A stretch of 64,000 bases of DNA from Rotaria sordida. Lineage: Eukaryota; Rotifera; Eurotatoria; Philodinida; Philodinidae. Where the stretch lies: the NCBI GenBank assembly GCA_905250125.1, contig CAJNOL010000317.1:1-64000 (forward strand), in the 5' to 3' direction. The translations under genes and the position numbers were made by a program. The notes beneath the pieces were generated by a model. The model made no database searches. It saw nothing but the letters and a program-made list of their open reading frames with translations, and was not told the DNA's origin. Positions 27,615-39,833 of the stretch are shown one piece after another (the first letter of the stretch is position 1; every line of letters begins with the position of its first letter).

Positions 27615-29794
27615 GTGAAGTGCTGTTATTATTTAAAGTGACTAGCTGGTTCTTTTCTCAAGAGTGGAATTAAGAGGTTTTCATAATAAAAATGTGGGAT
27701 GGACTCTAAATTCCTATTTACCAAAAATAGAAGTTGCAAAATCATAGACGACTCAATCATTTCTCTAACGTCTGCTATGATGTTTTTTACCTCCGGAAAA
27801 ATAATATTGAAAAAAAATAATATCAAATACGCAAACTTACATTTCGAATGTTTTATTTGAACTTATGAAGGATTAGAAAGTCTGATGATTTTCCATCGAA
27901 TAGGTTAGAAACGAAAGAATTTTATAGAACTAGACCAAAGCAAAAAGAAAAAGAAACAAAATTTAACTTTAGCGAAAGAAAACATAGATTTTTTCCAGTT
28001 CTATCTTGCCTACCTCGGTACAGTATTGATTACGTATATAACTTTCTTGGATGGACTGAATTCAATCTGTCGTCATCGCTCGTACTTGCGGAAAATTTTT
28101 AAAATATGTGTTTGCTTACAAAATATTTATCAACTTATCTTAACACATTCTATACAAGTATGTAAATCATTTGAAAGTATTTTTAAATTGTACATGAAAA
28201 TATGCGAGATCATGTACGAGTCTTATCGTTATGTTTATTTGCCATGCACTACTACTACACTTCTATGTGTATGAAAAGTACATAACTTCCATATGTTGAA
28301 ATGTCATCCGCATGTTCTTATACGATGAGTAGAATTTCGATAAATTCTATATGTACATGACAAAAACAACACTTTTATATCTACGAATACTACTAAATAT
28401 TAGCTCATATAAGAATTAAGATTTTATTTTTTTTTCTTCAACATATCCTTATTGATTTCTTGTTAAAATGGATTTATTCTCCTACAAACATGCAATACTT
28501 ATCATATAAAAACTTGTTCATTTTTTCAAAAAATTTCTATTAGTTATTAACATTCATATATAATATACATGTCGAAAAAATTATCGAACAATAATTATAT
28601 TCAATAGTGTTCAACTTAATGAGAATAAATAGTTGATTTAACGAAGAACCTTCTCATATGAACGAAATTATCTAAGTTCAAATTTTATATCGAGAAATAA
28701 AATATCTTTGTTACACATACAAGTATTCTTACGCATTAACATGCGAAAATATTAAATATGTACATGCGAAAAACTATTATGTATATATAAACACGAATAT
28801 AGTCTACAAGTATAGATCTGATGTTATAATCATCGATGCATTTTCTTTTTATAATTATGAATGATTGAATAAATCACTAAAATAATCATTATCAACTGAT
28901 CTCATCACGAAATAGATTATATTTATATTATTTAATTTCTTAAGGTTTTAATAAAAAATTTAAAAAAAGAAAGATATAAGCTATTATTCTATTGTATAGA
29001 TTAATCTAAAGATTATTTTAAAAACAAAAATTAAGAAAAAAAATTGAATTCTAACAAAACTATATTTACATACAAAATAAAAGACAAACATATGGACATA
29101 AATATAAACAAGTATTTGTTTTAATTTCCAGACGAATAATTTAAGAATTATATCTTATCTGTTCGCATTGTCAAAGAAAAAAAAAACATGAAGAAAGAAA
29201 AGTAGATGAAAAATAAAACCTATATGAAAACACCTGAAGACAATGCACATATGCTAACCTCAATAATATGATAAGGTTATTTACAACAATATGTGTAAAC
29301 TAGATAAGATATAACTACTGACTATAGTCAATCTTAGACATTATATTAAGAATTTGATACGACAAAGATTTACTCTATACGATGAAACTTAATATATGAC
29401 TTTAGAATCCACTTATTTTCTACGTCTATATTTTCTTTATATAAAATTGATTAATAATTATAACAACAATACATTCAGTAGAGATTTACGTGCAAAATAA
29501 AGAAACTCAAATAACCTACCACAGTATTATATTGTCAATAGCAAAAATAGTAATAATATATTGTGCGTTATTTGGTTTTATAAGAAAAAAAATAACGATA
29601 ATAATCAAGTCACGGATTGATGAACAATAGAACGTTTGAAGAATAGACATTATACGAAAAAAAAAATCAATAGTGATGACAATGTCAACATAAAGAACAT
29701 CGTCATTCTCGCGTCTTTTTTTTACTCAAGCGACAGGGTCTCTACTGTTTTGATAACACCATGGTATTTTATTTCTCGTTGCTGTACTAGCGCA

Positions 29795-29821
29795 CACATG
29801 CACACACACACACACACACAA
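29795..29821. repeat. (CA)n microsatellite
   Basis: CA-rich dinucleotide tract with one ATG interruption, in the gene-poor interval. Confidence 0.85.
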
Positions 29822-30511
29822 GATCGATTGCTTGTTCGCTTCTCTTCTTTGCCATTCACTTCTTTCTTTCTATACTATTTGCTGCTCCTGCTACTGCTGG
29901 TGCTATTGCTTGCTTCTTCCTTTTGCGCGCTCTCTCTCTTTCTCTTATGCACTTCTGTATCTTGCCTCATGAGTACGCTACTCAACGAGAGACATAGACA
30001 AGTAACAAGCTGTCCCTCGATATAAACAGAACCCTGGATTTCATAAAGTATTTTCTGTTTCTCACTTGTTTTTTTATCTTTCTTTCCTCTCGTCACATAT
30101 GCGCAAGACTATAAAAGAACAGAATAGAGAAAAAGAATATATATATATATATTGTGTCGTTTCAATTTCGTTTTGTTCACGCTAAATATGTTCATTGTAG
30201 AAACTCTCGCTTTCTATTATCATATATATATTTTTCAACATCTTGCCATTTTTATGATAACTATCATCATCTATTAAATCAATCGAAATTATAAATCTGA
30301 ATAAAATCATAGGTTGAAATAACTTTCTTTCGTTTATGACAAAGAATAACTTCAATGTATTGTCATGATAACCTTGAATTAGAACTGATCGTCTATAATT
30401 GGTCATCATTTCCGATGATTTTAAGTGTTCATCGTTCGTTTGTTGTCGGCAATACATCATAAAAGAAGAATAAAGAAAGGAAGATGAGGAGAAATGACCT
30501 TCAATAGTAAG

Positions 30512-30566
30512 CAACAACAATGATGATGATGATGATGATGATGATCATCGTCATCGTCATCATTGT
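30512..30566. repeat. Palindromic GAT/ATC trinucleotide repeat
   Basis: A run of GAT units is followed directly by ATC/GTC units, so the two halves are nearly reverse complementary and the whole forms a potential hairpin. It gives spurious open frames on both strands. Confidence 0.8.
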
Positions 30567-32301
30567 CGGTACCTCGAAATCAAGGCATTACTCTTCTACT
30601 CTTGTGTTCTGTTTTCTCCAGACTCATCGATTCTGACAGACGTAGAGACAAAGAACAACACTATATTGTGTGTCATGCATGGAAGAACCTCGAAAAAAGA
30701 AAACGAGAGAATAAAGAAACACAGATTCCAATTACCCGCGTGTTTCTCGTTTGCTTTCTCTTCCTCACTTGTCGTCGTCAAGGTCATACATCACCGTTCT
30801 ATTTAAAGAATATAAGACAATACTATATAGAAACAAAAATAAAATAACAATCAATTATTGGCTGTAGATGTGATATTAAATAGTATCTTTCTTTCTTTCT
30901 TTTTTAATTTTATATAATTGATCAGTGTGAACCTTAACAATGTTCTTCTTTACTAAAAATAGATAAAATTGAAAGATAATTTAAGGGCATGTGAGTCTAT
31001 TATATTTGCATTATAGATTTTTATTTTTGATAATCATATTCTTGACAAGGTTATATTTTATTATGCACTCTCACGCATGTATTTTTGACTTGGTTAAACA
31101 TAATATTCACGTAAAAGAATTCAAAGTTTAATTGGAACTATAATTAGAGATATGCTTAATAGAGCTAAATGCATTTTTTTTTCCTCAAAATCTTGAGTTC
31201 GAATGAAACTAAACAATAATTAATTGATTTTTGTTTTAAAAATAATATATTCTCTTGAATTATGATAGTTTGTATAAGGAGTACTTAACGAATTATTCTA
31301 TTGTCAATATTTTGGTATGGTTGATTAAAAATCAAGTTTTAATCATCTCAAGAGACATGTAAGAAATAATTGTAATAATAGAATTAGGTTCAATTTAAAA
31401 TTATTATATTTCATATAATCGAGAATGGTAAATCTATTGAATGATATATTTAGTAAAATATTACCTTGAGACTAACAGTTAGAAAAAAATCAAATTAAAA
31501 CATGACATGATATTTACATAATTCCGTATTCTAAAGAAAACAAAGTAAAGGATCAATTTTTAGACTTTTGTTTTATTAAATTTAACATAAAACAGATTAT
31601 AATACTCAATGAGCCAGATGTTTCTAAAAGCACTCTAATCGTGCTTCTCAAGTCATCGTCAAAGTCACGTGAAGACACTAGAAAACAGGCAATGTTTGCA
31701 GCTGAAAAACGTGCAAAATTTTTTCCTTCGTGTTTTTGCTAATAAAAAATGGCTTTCCAATGCGTGACGAATGTCAAAAGTCTCGTGAGAAAATTTTTTG
31801 GACCTTTTTTAAGGGTCTCAATAGAACTTTTATAGCTTTTTTTTTCACCAATAGATAGCATTAATTATTCTCTGTATTTGAAGATATCGTCCAGAAAAAA
31901 AAGAGGTTAAAATAGACCGTTGAAAATTTAAGAAATATTTAAAGTTTGTTATCGTATGATAAATTCAAGGTTTACTCACAGCTGTAAATACTTATATAAG
32001 TGTCATGTTTGCTTTAGTTATCAGATACATAACATTAGCACTTCAGATATGTGTTCTCTTATGACACTGTCTTTTCTTTTTTTAGTTAAGCAGAATTATT
32101 AAGAATATTGATGTAAAACAATGGTCAAGTGAAATCCAACTGAAAGTATTATTATAATTTATAATGTTCTTTCTTACAATTTATTTCTATAACAACATTT
32201 ATTCGTTTGATGAAAGTTGGTATTAAAGATGCTTCCTTCTCTTTCTGAAGTTTCTAGAGAGTGACTCATCAGAAAAATTTGAAACTTTCAGAACAGGTGG
32301 A

Positions 32302-32770
32302 TCTTGACAATTAGAATAAAAGTATGTCATCCGGGAGGCTGTCTTCTATGAGATACTAGAATCACAATACTCCCAATTTCCGCTCACGTTTCTCTGAGAT
32401 GCTATGCTCGATTGAGTTGAAAATTTTTACAGGTGTTAGACGCTTTTTGGAGTGGATGTCTTTTTTTGTCTTTCGAATAAAAAAAGCTAAAATATCAAAA
32501 GCAGAACAGAGGTTTTTTTGTAAGGACTAGCAAAAATCAGCAGAACAATATTTTTTTGAAGCCAAAAAAAAATACTTATTGTAAATAGTGTATAGTATAT
32601 GTGAAAAAAAGTTCCTGCTTGACCGGAAATACCACATCAGAGAAACGGGAGCGTTCTTGTACCATTTTGTTTTCATGAAGAAGTTAGTTTGAGCAAAATA
32701 TGAAATAATCTGCAGTTTTCGCCAATTTGATTTCTTCTCGAATTTTTTAACATTTAAAGTTAATTTCTGG
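32302..32770. repeat. Dispersed repeat, copy 2
   Basis: Collinear with 17523-17982 in the same orientation. Conserved blocks include GGCTGTCTTCTATGAGATA, the AATAAAAAAAGCTAAAATATC region, GTAAGGACTAGCAAAAATCA and TTTGATTTCTTCTCGAATTT. It ends just before fold-back element 2, so the two may have been mobilised together or one may have inserted beside the other. Confidence 0.75.
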
Positions 32771-32786
32771 ATCTCAAAATGCTCTG

Positions 32787-33381
32787 ACGAGAGAATCTGT
32801 TCATATGTCTCTTTCTAATTTCAATGACTTTTTGCCTATAGATACTACATAGTGTTTTAATAAAAATCCTAGAAGGATTTGGATGCCTATTGAAATTTGA
32901 CTAAGCTATCGAATTTTTTTCTCGAGGCACCAGGTTTTCAGAACACTCGTATTTTAAATTTCGACTTGGAGCTTTGCGCATACAAAGAATTCAACTAAAT
33001 TAACTTCCAATAAAAAAAATTCAGAAGTTTTCAACAAAGTCTCTTCAATATATAGACTCTTTTCCATGGATAGTATATATAACATGCATTTTTTTGAAAA
33101 CTTTATATCTCGAAGAAACTTTATTCAAAACTTCTGAATTTTTTTTGTGAAAGCTAGTCTAATTGAGTTCTCTATATGTACAATGTTTCAGGTTCGAATT
33201 CGAATTCGAATATTCAAGTGTTCCGAAACCCCGAGACCTTGAGAAAAAAATTCAATAGTTATGTTAAATCTTAATACGAGACACAATCCTTTTCTAATTT
33301 TTATTAGAATACAATGTAATATCTATAAGCAAAAAAAAATATTGAAATTGATAGTGTGCATCTGTAGAGATTTCCTCATTA
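32787..33381. mobile_element. Fold-back element 2, long hairpin
   Basis: The left arm (about 32787-33046) is an imperfect reverse complement of the right arm (about 33112-33381). Arms are about 260-270 bp and the spacer only about 65 bp. Matching blocks include AAAAAAATTCAGAAGTTTT near the loop, GAATTTTTTTCTC in the middle, and CTATAGATACTACAT versus its counterpart near 33315. There is no coding capacity. A transcript across it would form a long imperfect double strand. Confidence 0.85.
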
Positions 33382-33775
33382 GTAAATAGATACTACTTTC
33401 GACTATATAATAGCTACAAAAAATCAAACTTTTGAGTTACGAGACACTGAGAGTAAGTATCCTTAATCATACATCATCAAAATATATTAATACATATTTA
33501 AATAATTAGAATCATTCAATTGAAAAATGACCCAATTTATAATCAAATGATATTTAATTTTGTTAATAAATAATGCATAGTTTACTAATTTTAAAAAAAA
33601 ACTTTATTGTTATTATTATTACGATATAAATGAATATAATAATCATTGCATGAAAAAAGAAAAGAAAACCATATTGGAATGTACATGAAGTTAGCCAATT
33701 GAAAAAAGAAAACACGTAAAAACGACAAAAAAAATTGTGCAAAAAAAGAAAAGAAAAATTGAGATTCATTTCGAA

Positions 33776-36700
33776 TCAATGATATGTCTCTTTAGCTACC
33801 CAACCTTCAGGATATTTTCTAATAAAAAATTTTCGTATTTCATCATAACCAAAAATCATCAATGCAAATGGTATAGGACATAACCACCATAGAGGTCTAA
33901 ATATTGTTAATATTTAAAAAGAAAATCGAATTAAAAAAAGAAAAAGAAAAATCTTACTGTAATCGTTCAAGAAAAATTGCACGATTAAGACCTGGTGTAT
34001 AAATCAATAAAACAGCTACAACTGGCATAAATATTAAACAAAAATTGACAAACATATTTCTATAAAACAAAAAAAACCAACAAAAATAGAACATAGAATT
34101 AAATAAACATTAATCATAATTAATTTACGTTCGTAAGCCTTGTTGAAATAATGATAAACGACGAGTTTTACATATGAGTAAATTAGCCATTTGTACAATA
34201 ATTATAGATGCTAAAAATGCTGCATAACCCATATATTCAAGTATTTTTCTTTGTCGATATGTCTACATAAGAAATATATATATATCATTTAAAAATAAAT
34301 CTTTTTTTCTTATTACCCATTCTTGTCCATATGAATCTTCTAAATCATTAATAGCTGCTGCATCCCAAGCTTTTCGAATACCTAGTAAACGTGATGGCCA
34401 AAATCCATTTTCAGCCATAACAACAACCCACGTAAAAAATCCAGCTGTTATTTGTATAAAACCAATTTGACCCCAACAAAGTGATAAAAGTCTAATATAG
34501 AATAAAAATAAAAAATAAAAAAATTTTCTTTTATTCAATAATTTTTCTTCTTTTTACCTTCGATTAATAAGTAAATCTCGAAATTTATCAATTGGTCCTC
34601 TTGTCATTATATCAGATTCTGGTCTTTCATATGCAAGTGATATTGTTGGTAATAATTGTGTTATTAAATCAACAAGTAATAATGTTATTGGACCAAGTGT
34701 TAAAGGTATTTGAAATATAATAAACATAAGAAATGGTACAAGTTGTGTTGCATTAACAACAAGACAATAAGCTAAACATTTTTTAATATTTTCCCAAAGA
34801 TAACGACCTTCTTCAATAGCACCAACAAGTGTATTTAAATCATTATCAAGTAAAACAAGATCAGCTTCTTGTCGTGATGCTTCACTACTACCATTAAGCA
34901 TAGCAACACTAACATCAGCTTTTTTTATTGCACCACGATCATCAGATGATTGACAAAAACATGCTACAACAGCTTTGCCTAATTGTGCACATTCAACAAT
35001 TTTTTGTTTTTGTCGAAGTGTTGTTCGAGCAAAACAAACTTCAGGTGCATTTATTATTGTATCAGCTAAATCAAGTTGTGATATACTATGTAAATCACGT
35101 CCATGAATAACAATCGCTGTTGCTTGTCTATTATAAAGAAAGATAAACAAATAAAAAATTTTTAAAATTCATTTCAAATATTTATTTTAATCATACCGTG
35201 GTTCAACACGTTCAACTGGTATACCAAGTCTAATAGCTACATCTTCAACAGTTTCTGATTCAGATGAAAATATAGTTAAACGTCTAGCAAGTGCACATGC
35301 TGTAACAGGATGATCACCAGATATTAAAATAACCTGCAACAAAATAAAGAATTCTTTATATACTTTATAAATCTCATTTATAAGGATGAGACTTGGAACT
35401 TCGATATCGGACAGATCGATTTGCTGGTAGAACCCGTCGGGTCGGATCTGGATCCGAAAATTTTGAACCTGCCGGTCACTAATTTAGTTCAGTTTATTTT
35501 TATTACTTTTTAGAGTTGGAAAACTAGTATATTTTTGTTTGTTTTTAATAATTTTCAAGACTTTAATAATTGTAACAAGAAAATTCAAAATTCAACTTTG
35601 AATCTGATTTAGTTTTTCCTTCTGACAATAGTAGCTGATGAACGGAAAAGTTTGTCGAGTGAGGAAAACACAACTTTTTAACAGGAACCAAAAATTAAAG
35701 CGGTATCCTACTTTCAGATACATTAAATAATGATCTCAGATGATAAAAAACATCAATCTTATCATTTCTTATGAAGAAACTAGTTCAGTCAAGCATAACT
35801 TACTTTAACATCAGCTAATCGACATTTTTCAATAGCTTTTACAGTATTTTCTTGAATTGGATCACTAAATGACATAAGACCTAGAAAACGCCAATTTTCT
35901 TGAGGACCATCATCACGATGATATTGTCGATCAGCAAAACCTAAATTAAACAAATAATAAAATTAATTTCAATTTTGAAAGAAATATTTTATTTACCAAG
36001 AACAGTTTCACCAAGTGAACCCATTTGAATAAGTGTTTCATTAAACATTCGTTCTAGAACAATATCACCATCTTTTGGTATTTCTTCATCATTTAATAAA
36101 ACAGTTGCACATCGATGAAAAATACGTTCTGGTGCACCCATCATACAATCAAGATACATTCCTTCCATATTTGGTTCATTATTAAAATGAAATGATTCCT
36201 TAATAAAAACAAAAAGATAAAAACGAAATTATTTTTTTTTCTCTCAATTACGAACAATTCTTTTATTTTCCGATGTAAAAGGACGAAGATCACGTCGAGG
36301 ATACAATTGACGTATAGCAGCTATATCTAAGTCCGCATATTCAGCATATTTTATAATTGCTATTTCACGTGCATCACCTTCCCTAATTTTTTTTTAAAAC
36401 AAAATAATTCAAAGAAAAACAGTTTTTTTTTTTTTTTTTTGTGATCAACAAACCATTCTGTTAATGGTGTATGTCGAGTTGCCTGATGTTGATCAATAAA
36501 ACATTCAGCTTGACTACAAAGTATAGCTGTACGCATTAATGTTTGCCAACCTGACATTTGCATACATTCATGTATAACTAAAAAAGAAAAAGAAACAAAG
36601 TTTTAGTCGAATAAATTTCAATTAAATATTTACTTGTTAGATCATCCAATGGAGCAGCTGATAAAACACGTTCTTGATTTGATGGTATCCATATTTGACT

Positions 36701-39700
36701 AGCTCCCATGTTATTACTTGTTAAAACAGATTTATCAACAAATAATATTGTTGTACAAGCTAAATCATATAATGCATCAATAACTTTAACAAGACAATTT
36801 CTTGTTGCCATACGTTGTGCTGTACGTGTTAAACATAACTATACAACGACAAAAAAAAAAGATATTCGAAACATAAAAATTTTTTTTTCTTTCTTTACCT
36901 GAATTATAGCTGGTAGAATTTCTGGAATACAAGCAATATAAACTGATATCATTATTTGTATAGCATACAGCCAATAATAACCGGTTGAATATAGAATAAT
37001 AAAGAAAACAACACCAAGAGCAAGACCAAATACCGTAAGAAAAAGAAATAACGAACGAATTGTACGTGCATATATTGTTCTTTTAGGATCCAAACCTAAA
37101 AATTTAAGATTTTACAAAAACAAAAGTTGTTATCACAAGCTCTGCGAGATTAAAATATGAAATACAATGTAGCTACTGTTGCTACTCACTAGAAGATTGT
37201 TTTATTCTATCTATTTTAGGACACATTTCTTCATCACTTTCTTTTTTACTTAATTGTTCAGAAATGCAATGAAGAAGTAGTAAAGAGACATTATTAATAT
37301 ATGGTCTTTGATAGTATATCAACGACGTCCGTCACGGTCTGTCTCAGACAGGAGGTACGTTGTCCAGGTGTCTGTCACGGCATATGACGATCTCTGACTA
37401 TTATCTATCACGTTCTGAGACGATCTGGGACTAGAGTCCTCAGTGTCCTCTGATTCGTATCTGTCACGGTCTCTGGCTAGTGTCTGTCATGGCTTGTGAT
37501 GATCTCCGACTAACGTCTGTAATAGCCTCTGGTCAGCATCTGTTGTGGGGATGCAAATTTTCATCACTATACTTCAACACTCCTTTTAGATCATGTTTCA
37601 CAAAAACTATTTATCATAACTTACTTTCCGTTGTATTTGACATTTTACCCAATAATGTATGTTCGGCAGTTTTAACAACAATACCAATAGCTGATCCATG
37701 AGTAATCTAAGAGAGAAAAAAATCAATTATTTCGAATTTTACTTATAATATGAAATTAATTTAATTTACACTTGTTCCACACAATAACAAATTATTTGTT
37801 TGCAATGGATTTGTATTTGTATAATCAGCTGATTTAGTTACAGGATCAGAATCTTTTGTTATTATTGAATTATCAACAAGAAGGCCAGATGTATGTACAA
37901 TACGAATATCCGCAGGCACACGATCTCCACCACGTACATGTATTATATCACCACGTACAAGATCTTCAGAATTGATACGTTGCCATTCACCTTCACGTTT
38001 AACATCGGCTTGCTAAAAAGAATAAATAAAGAAAAAAATTGAACTCCCAAACCAAAAACTAATCAATATTATTTTTTTTTTCTTTTTTCTTAATTTATTT
38101 TTTTTTTCTTTTTTCTTAAATTATTTTATTTATATGCAGATAAAAAAAAACGTAACGATGAAGATCCTAATAAGTGCTCAACATTTTCTGTTTAATCCAT
38201 GTTAAATATGGTACTGTACGAACGTAGACACCCGGAAATCCACGTTTCGAACAACCATAACCATATGATGTAATACCACTTATTGTCCATTCACCATTAT
38301 TTTGATGCATCAATGGACCACCGCTATCACCAGCACTAGAAACAAGAAAAACCAATCAGTATTTCCAAATAGAGAAGTCCAAACAAGAATATACCAAGTA
38401 TCTTTTGACCAATCTAATGCTGCTGCACATAATTGTTTTGAAGTATCATAATGAACATCTGTATAGACTCGACAATTTGTTGCTGGTAAAATATTAACAT
38501 TAGCTTGTCGAAGTACATTTGAATGAACACGTGATGTTTCTGTAACTGTACCCCAACCGGCAACAGTTACTTGTGAACCTGGTAAAATATTATTTGATGG
38601 TAAACAAATTGGTGATATATATCTTGTTACTATTACAGGTCGATCAAGTCTTATAATAGCAATATCATTTTCAAATGTACTTGATATAAATCTTTCATGA
38701 ACAAATATACGTTTAGCACCATAAATTTCATCCGATCGTGTTGAACGAATATCATGAATACCAATACGTAAAATAAAAAGTGATTCTAATGTTGGATTTG
38801 TTGATGTAAATGGAACATAACGATCATCAATTTTTTGTTCAAGACAATGTGCAGCTGTAAGAACATGTGATGGTTCAATTAATGTTCCACCACATATATG
38901 AGTTCGATTTTGCCATAGACCATTTGGATGACGATATCGAATACCAATTGATACAAGCCAAGGCCATCCATATGGAGTTGATTCAACACCATTTATTATT
39001 CTTGAAAACACTGAATTAAATAAATTCATTATATATCCAGTATGTGTTGTTGATGGAAATAAATTTAATGATGATGATGTTGTACGACCACATTTTGTTT
39101 GTATAAAACGTGATTGATTATCTATGAATGAATTTGTATATGTTTTATTTTTTACAAATATATCTCGTATATGATGATTTATTATTATTGGACAACAATA
39201 ACGTACACTATAATCATCACAAATTTTTTGTTGAAATTTTGGATCATAATTATTTAAACAAAATACATCAAATGAACGTAATAAAATCATATCAAGTGTA
39301 TGATTCATATCAATACCGGCTTGATTAACAGCTGATACACTACGAGGTTCAGCACAAACAATTGTTGGATGTCGACTACGTATAGCAGTATGTAATTCAT
39401 ATTCACCTTTTAATGATGGTTTATGAAAATTAAACCATGGTGTCCATGATAATGAATTTTTTGGTTCACATGTTGTTGTATCTTGTCCATTAATAATTGT
39501 TATTAAAAAGATTATCAATATCATTTTTTCGGTATTTTATTTTGTTTTTTTTGTTAATATTCAATAACGAATAGTTACAATAATAAACATCAAGTCGAGA
39601 CTTATTGGATTAAAAAAAATGACGAGAGTTCGAACGAAATATACAATAATATGTTTGAATAAAAAAAAAATGTCATCATTATCTTGTGTATGTGTCTGTC

Positions 39701-39802
39701 GATTTTTGAAGGATCATCTTCATTATTCACAAACTTATTTTATGATGTGTAATGTGATGTTTAAGAGAAGGACGAACATGAATACACACCTTTCTCTTTT
39801 TC

Positions 39803-39833
<31 letters not shown>

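Larger units (their letters stand above)
23978..33775. other. 9.8-kb gene-poor region between SHOC2 and the P-type ATPase gene
   Basis: No gene could be supported on either strand. Open frames up to about 130 codons, for example around 29636-30025 and 30182-30520, are low-complexity or lack recognisable homology. The region contains a TA tract near 24895-24912, a CA tract near 29800-29820, two fold-back elements, a palindromic GAT/ATC microsatellite near 30520, and one copy of the dispersed repeat. The segment nearest 23978 should contain the SHOC2 promoter. Confidence 0.5.

Noticed and set aside
29636..30847. Several open frames of 90-130 codons on both strands
   Set aside because: Pyrimidine- or purine-rich low complexity, CA and GAT repeats, and overlapping frames on opposite strands; none shows family features.
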